Shown here: positions 27,179 through 35,100 of the stretch, in pieces | Numbering within the stretch: the stretch's first letter is position 1 | Layout of the letters: every line of letters begins with the position of its first letter | Source: Thunnus maccoyii | Taxonomy: Eukaryota > Chordata > Actinopteri > Scombriformes > Scombridae | Length of the DNA: 64,000 nucleotides | Assembly (NCBI RefSeq): GCF_910596095.1 | Contig: NC_056550.1 | Location: forward strand, 1,612,001 to 1,676,000 | Reading direction: 5' to 3' | Position numbers and translations under genes: made by a program | The notes under the pieces: generated by a model | Seen by the model: only the letters and a program-made list of their open reading frames with translations | Told to the model about the DNA's origin: nothing | The model's database searches: none

Positions 27179-30100
27179 CAGCAATGCTACTCACATGGCT
27201 GTGTCTGCGTCCTGCACCAGCAAATTCCAGCTCTCCAAAGGCGTCGGTGGGATACTCTGAAGAGTGTTGCTTGCTGTCCCACTGGCTGACAATAGCTGCT
27301 CCAAAGTAATCCCCAGTCGCCACAGAATCATGTACCTCCCGCACACCACCACACTGGCACAACGCTCCATTACTGACACACCACACACAAGCAAACACAC
27401 CCACACACACCAATTATTCTGTGGTTGTTCATCTCTCAAATGCCCTATGCCATTTCAAAAGTAGACTTGATGCAGTTTTTACAGTAAGCTCTTCACTGGT
27501 TCATAGTTGGCCATATCAACTGTTTCTCCTAATAATTATGTTCATTTGAAACGTCAAGTACATTTTGGGCTACAATAATCACAAAAAGTGTTGGCCATGG
27601 GGTAAATTTGGATTAGGGTCCGGCCCTTTTCAGAAAAACTTTACAGAATCACATCACTAAAATACAAATTCTTTATGACCTTTACTTCATGAAGCCAATA
27701 TTTTTGTACTTTAGACAGAGAAGGTTGATTACCTCAAAGAGTCTTCAACAAAAGTGGTGCACACTCGCTTATTGATGATCTTTGGGATCCAGCTCTGTGG
27801 GCAGGAAAACTATGTGTTAGAAAATGAATTGTGTATTTCAGCTGGAAGTGAAATGTCTTCCTGTAAAGTCCCCTTAACCCACACTGCAAAAATGAAACAA
27901 CACATGTAGAGACATCTTATCTTATTTGTCTTCGTGCTCTGCTGAGTTGCTCTGAATATAAAGAAGGCTTGAGGGGGAAACAAGTCCTTATAGTCTTTAC
28001 CCACTGTCACAGTGAATGAGAAGCAGAACCAGACAGAAATCCACTTATACTAATACTAATACATATACCAATACATATACAGTATTTTACCTAATGGTAT
28101 GTTTGCATTACTGATATATTTACTTCTTTAATCTACACACCAAATTCCATATGCATTATCTGGAAACAGAAACAACAGTTTCTCATATGAGTCTGGGCCA
28201 TAAAAACGAAACCACCTGTTTCTACTTGACTTTATTGTTATGTAACTGATACTCTCTGGCTACCCTGGGGCTGTGGGTCTACTCCTTGGAATTGGGCGTC
28301 TTCTAGAGAGAAAGAAACCAGGTTACTGGGAAAAAAAACAGGTTATGCAGGAACGCTGCATCCTGATTCTCCTACACAACTGTTTTTACAAGTGTCTTAC
28401 AGTGATTGTCAACTGCTCAAACCATCTAAATATTCTTCTAACATGTTCTTTCTAACAAATTAAGTAGCATTGATAACATTCCAACATGCCTGCAGAGCTT
28501 CTGCATTCTGTGAGGCTTCGTTCATTCTGTTGGAGGAATGAAAGGATCTGAGATATATCTTACAAGCATGATGTCTTATGTCCCTTATCATTACTTGTAC
28601 TATTGCCTGCCAGCACTATGTTGCATAATTGTCCCTCTCAGGTATCAGTAGAAAACACAAAGTGTGGTGAGTGAAGAACAGTGATGACAATAAAGGTTTA
28701 CATACATATCCAGACTATTACAAGGTGTCTGAAGTTTGCAGAACCTGCTGCAAGATAAACAAATGAACGATGGATTAGTTGAGTGTCCCTAAGTTGCAAG
28801 AGACACAGGGATTCCCCCAGTCTTCCGGAGGAGACTCATCCAGTATGGGCAACGGACAACTGATGTTCTCTGGTCCGCTGCACAAGTAAGTGGGTAGGGG
28901 AAAGAAGCACAGATGTGTTTAACACATGGGTCTTGATAGCTGAAGAAGCTGCAGACATATACATATATATACAGATTTGACCGATATCTTGTGCCGAAAA
29001 AGAACATCTTTGCAAGATACAAATTCAATGAAAGATTGCAGGGGGAAGGAGAATCCTTTTAACATTTTGTGACGAAGATAAAGGTACTTGTGCAGCAGTG
29101 AAGCTATTTTAATAGTTAGTACGTGACAGAATTGTTTTCACCAACTTGCTGCAAATGAGAGAAAACTGTTAAGCCAAGGCTTAATACTGAAGAAAGTAAT
29201 AGACATTACACGCTCATATGAAATCACACAGGACCAGTTAAAGACTACGGTGGGTCCATCTTCAAGTTCATGGCAGCACATGCGTCCTCTCAAAAGAAAG
29301 ACATACAAGGCAGAGGAGGGGGAAGGCAAGGCTTATCAGTAAGAGCAAGTACAAGTCCTGTGGGCTGTGTGCACAGGAGTATAGTGATAAAGATATTTGC
29401 TCTGCTAAAGGACAAAGACGTAAAGAAAAAAAGGAACACACTGAAAACTGTTGCCCAAGCATGTCGGAGTTGTCAAAGGATGCTAGAGCAGTCACATAAA
29501 CCAAACTCAGTGCAGAGCAGCACAGTCAGCTCCTGTGAAACACTGTGTAGTATTGGCAGGATCTATGACTGGATGGACAGCTGAACTCAATGCAAGTCTT
29601 TATTGGGGGGGTTTCTTGCATTCAGTTACATCTCATACTGCAAGGCTAGGCATGCACAGACTCTGTTATTCACTGGCCAACCATAATATAACTTCTGACA
29701 TCAAACAGTCACAATGTGGCAGCAAAGACCTAGCTCGAAGTAGGCTCACAGTTACACAAAATCAGATTTAAGCTTGATACTGGAGCCACAGCTAATGTTA
29801 TCCCTGGACAGAGTTTCAAAAAACTCTTTAAAATATTGCACTGAGGCCAGCCACACGTGCACTGTTAGGTTATGGTGAAGAGAAATTGGACATTAAAGGT
29901 ACCTGGCAGCTGAGATGCAGTCACAAAGACATCACAAGTACAGTTGAGTTTGACATTATGAAAACAGCAGCACCTCCCATATAAGGATTGAGAGCCAGCC
30001 ATCATATGAACCAAGTCAAGCTAGACTTGACTGTGCAGTGTGCCAGCATTGTTCCAAGGCATAGGGAAATTCACAATGGTGTGAAGCATACACTTTGATC

Positions 30101-32092
30101 CAACTGCTGTCCCAGTTGTGTATCAAGCCACACTGGATTCTATTTATACTGTGAGACCACCAGAAACGGAAACTTGTGACAGAATTCCCTGAATGAGCGA
30201 ATTCGCTGGTAGTTCCTGAAAAACGGTGCACAGGAAGGCTATGGGTGTGTTTCGGCCCATGGGAATCAACAAAGCAATTAAAAGGCCACAATACCTGCTT
30301 CCCACCTCAGATGTCATCACACCAAACTGTCCCAGTACTTCAGTTACATGTTTTTGGCAGATACCTTTTCCTCTGCCTTCCCTTGGGGATGATATCAGCC
30401 CCAGGTGTATTCCATAGAACAATTGATAAGTTGACTCAGTAGCATAGTTGCCATAGTGGACAATATACTCATTATAGGAGAACCAAAGAGTAGTGTGATA
30501 TGCGCAACAGAAGTCAGCTATTTCAGGCATGAGATCATTTGCGACTGGATCCAGCCAGACCCAAAAAATCCAGCTCCAGCTTTGTTCTTTGGCCCCACCC
30601 AAGAACAAAGCTGGAAACAATACCAGGCATAGAAAATTACCTGGCTAGGTTTGCTCCATGCCTCTCTGAGGTCAATGCACGGGTCTCATACTCTGCAACT
30701 ACGACCCCAGCAAGGAGCTGTGGCTGCAGGTCGATGCATCAAGAAGCTGCATAGAAGCAGTTTTGATGCAGGAGGACAGAGCAGTGACACATGCCTCAAA
30801 GTCACTGACACCAACAGAGGTCAGTTATGCCCAGATTGAAAAGGAGCTTTTTGCTGTGCTGTTTGGCTGCAAATGTTTCCACACATACACATACAGCAGG
30901 AAAATCAAAGTTGAGTCAGACCACAAGGCTACTTGAATCCATATAAAATAAAGCGGTCACCTCAGCTCCAGCTCGCCTGCAATAATTGATTCTACAGCTG
31001 CAGCAGTATGACATTAAGATCCAGCATTGCCCACAGAAAGACATCCCTGTGGCAGACACACTATCCAGACAACCCACTGAATGAGTGAAATAGAGGGTTA
31101 CATAGTGGTACACATCTAGACTCTGTGTTTTGTGTAACAATGCATTTCCAAAATATTGCATTATTCAGTTGCTATAGTCCACTGAGTAACTTCAAAACCA
31201 AAAGCAGACTTTGTAAATCAATTCAGAAACGAACTTGCTGCCAAGTAAATGTGTTCTTATCATCTGATCTCTGCATGTGATCTCACATTTCATGTGCCAT
31301 ATCCCAATTAAATTTGTATCTTTCAAAGGCACATTCTTTATGGTATGAATTTCTCTTTGTGTTTTCACAGTGTTTCCTCACTGAGCCACAGTGGAAGGAT
31401 ACATCCTGGTGGTCACATGCACTGTAGCTCTATTGCAAAGATCCACACTTGATTTGTCAGACTGCTGAAGGTTTGTGTTAGCTTCAGCTGAATTTAAGAA
31501 TGCATTATTCCACAAAATGAGCAGGGTGCATTTTGTCTCCCATCACTTCCAGTGTATTGGCCTTAGGAAGTGATCTCTACATAGCCAGCATGGAGAGGAG
31601 GAACAATCACAGTGACTAATAGCTCTTCTAATGTACATGTCAATATGTGTGTGTTGTATCAAGATAGACCTGAAAAAAATCTGAACCAAGATTAATAACA
31701 ATCTGATGTTCAGAAGACATTATTTCAACTCTGCAGTCAGTTCAGTTTCTAGATCTGACTTGGAATTTCATCAGCGGCTGATATGTGTGGGCACTGCTGG
31801 TTTCACGTGTAACTGGAATGAACACTAAGATCATGAGACCAGAAAGGAAGGATTAAGCAGAGGGCAACAGACAGGAGAGGGAAGTAGACAAGAGATCAGC
31901 TGTTTGAAACAGAAGTGAAGTGTTAGAGCAGCCGACACAAGATGAAAGTCAAGCAGAGAATGAGAGAAATGTCAGGAATGAGTGAAGAGGGATTCAAGTT
32001 GAGGCATGATTGCAGGGTTCCAGCATCACAAAGGGAAACTGCCGGTCACACTCTCTGAAACTAGTTGATAAACAATACGTTTATCAACTGTT

Positions 32093-32129
<37 letters not shown>

Positions 32130-35100
32130 ATGCAACCTTGCACATTTTATTTGTTTGTGTATTATGCAAGTACTGTGAACTTAACACATACCATATGATG
32201 CCTTGTTCCAACTCATTCAACAACAGAAATTTGATAGAGAGTGAAGCAGATTAAGCTGATCAACTCACTGAGAGAGGACTGGTTCTACCTGTTTGCCTAT
32301 TGACAGCTGTGAGGCTATTTGCTTTCAGGCAGGAGTGCTTTATAGTCTCTCTTCTTATTGGTCATCTTCAGTGTCACATTCCCATACTACAAGTCCTTCT
32401 CTGCTACTAGATCAGCTGATGTTTGATTGAGTTATTTTTTGGTGCTGAGTTTTATGAATGTCCTTCATCCTGTCCAGTATGCCTCAAAGCATTTCCACAA
32501 TGACCTATCTGTACCCCTGACTTAAACATCATGTGGTTGCACTGCATTGTGGACCATCAGAGCCCCTAAACTTAAAGCCCACTCTACTTGTACTGGAATT
32601 ATCTTGTTCTGGTAAAGAAATAGAGCAAATGCACCACTTGGTAGAGCTTTTCAGTCAGACCTGACTCCTTAAAATCCCACAGACCAAACTGTGTGTCATT
32701 TCTACACTTTGAGATATGCATCTCATTACATAAATGTGAGGACAACTTTACATGTTGTTCTCATATCTGAATAAAGACCAGAGTCACAGAAAGCAATGTT
32801 ATGAGGTCAGATCTATAACATTCATGTCACACTTCCAACATGACAATCCTGAACTGAATGCATATCAGTTTAAGACAAGGTTAAAGAGGAAGATGTAGAA
32901 AATAAAATTCATTGGAGAAAGGGTGAGACATGTCATCTGGGGGTCAGATGGCTTCTGGTGTCTCACCCTTTCTCCAATGAATTTTATTTTCTACATCTTG
33001 CTCTTTCCAAATATAATACTGAACTTCCTTTATCCTGAGCTGATAAGTCTGCTGGTGTTGCAGAGTTGCAGTACAAGACAGGAACAATTCATCATGATCT
33101 AGATAAAATAGTAACACTCATACACAGTGTAATCATAATTTTTATAACATGGCGTAATGGTTAAATGATTACAGGTTTACTAAAATGAAATAAAACATCC
33201 TTTATCTTTCCCATCTCCATGTCTACAGTTAGAGAGCATTTTGGGCTCCTGTTGGCAGTCACAGAACACAACATTGAAGTTGTCAAACTTGGTGAGCAAA
33301 AGAAAATTTTGACACGCTAGTCTTTTTGTTGGGACATTGTGTGGCGTCCCAGATGCTGTGTCTTCCACTATGACAAGCTGCACAGGATAAAAACTGCATC
33401 TGTTGCACCAGGCTGATATCATGCGGTCTGATCTCAGCATTCTACTAATACGGTGTGGAGAGGGGAGTTTTACTTGCCAAAGGACTAATTTTTTCTAGCA
33501 AATCATTCTATAATGAAGGAAATAGCACTGAGAATGCTTTAAGGTGAGTTGCTTCTTTAGTCTGGAAAACTGGAGGTAAGAGGAGCAGTGAAAAGTAAAC
33601 ACTTCCAATCAATGAAGGATATGCTATCACCTGTACTTGGTGTAGTTGTTTCATGTGCCCATGTATAACATTGTACCTGTTAGTGTGTATGAAGGAATAA
33701 CGGAGGCCTATATATAAATACAAAGCAGTGGGAGCTGATGAATGAGTACACAGAACAGCTCCATTAATTCACAGAATTCACAGAACAGTTGCATCATCGC
33801 AATTCAATTGATGGAACAGGTGCATCAACTCCAGGAAAAGGAGAATCCCTGCAATATTTTCAAAAGCCAGAATTTTTTCTTTTATGGTTACCAGTTTTAT
33901 CACTAATCACATCAACATAATGCAAATCAGGTTTATTAGTACAAGGCAGAAATAAAAATAAAGTTTGAATCTCAGCAAACAAACGTTATAAGATTGGTGG
34001 GGAGGACTTTCCCAAATTTGTCTGAGCGTCAAACTGCGTCAAATAACTCACACCTATAGTTTTCTATGTCAAATCACACACAGACAGATTAGTTGTATCT
34101 ATGCTCAAAAGCAGAATTATCACATTTGATCCCCAGATTGACAGATTCCAGCTACTTGTACCTATACTGCTTCTTCTGTATGTATGTACGTCAGGGTACA
34201 CTGAAAGCATTATGTGACCTCCATTAAATGATGTGACAGTCCATGATGATGATGAGTGTGGTGAAGTTATCATTCCCAACAGTCATGGTAAAGTAATAGC
34301 TTCCTATTGTATCTGCACAAGCAGTTTCATTGTTGAATAAAGCCTGGTGTAAATGTTGAGCCTCATGTGTTAACATTTACAATTTGAAAGTTGATTGCAA
34401 TACATATGTATGATTATCAGTGAGATATTAAAACAACATCATATTTTAGTGCAGACTTACAGTGTTTAAACTTCACTGCAAATCCAATTCAGTTTGCAGA
34501 TTTGCAAAGCGAGAGAGTGTACATGACTCCTCAGTGTGACAACATACAGAGAGGATATCTCTCCTCTGTCTCTGCTCTCTCAGTATATTGCTGTCACCTT
34601 CTTTTCTTTATCAGTCAGCTTTGTGCACATGAGCAGAGTAAACACATGTTTCCATGATAATTTGTTCATCTGAAACATAGCCCACACCTAACAAATACAA
34701 CCAACATTTGATGAAGATCAATCACAGTGCAGCTGCTGTTGCAACACACATAATAACTTTGTGACTGACCATCACTGCTGGGTTTTAATCAGCACAAAGA
34801 TGAATGGAAACATATTTGGTATTCTTTTTCTACACTTTCTCTACAACTTTTTGTTGGAATTTTTGAGGAATTTCCTGGAGAAAGCTAAAGCTCCTTTGTA
34901 GAGATGCCCGGCTTGATTTGCTGTTACGAAAACATGAGCTTTAAGCAGAGGCCAGCTGGGACTAATCATCCCTTCACATACAACAAACCACACACAGATG
35001 ACTTGAAGAACAACAAAAATAGGGCTTGGGAACAAACAGATACGATCATTTCTCAAATTTCAGAAAATCATATATTGTCATGATATTCATTACAATGTTA

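Larger units (their letters stand above)
22400..27194. other. trpm4 intron 3
   Basis: A 4.8-kb intron composed almost entirely of the nested LINEs (22560-26755), the 26549-26623 GT array and the 27109-27177 array next to the exon 3 donor. The part 26780-27108 shows nothing recognisable. Confidence 0.6.

Noticed and set aside
27051..27413. Proteins with long His-Thr or Cys-Val runs around 27109-27177 and 26549-26623
   Set aside because: These are translations of dinucleotide arrays. Only the part 27195-27372 is real coding sequence (trpm4 exon 3).
30144..30620. 158-codon open frame on the minus strand
   Set aside because: It is antisense to the Gypsy RT region and has no domain of its own; the plus-strand pieces are the ones that match RT.
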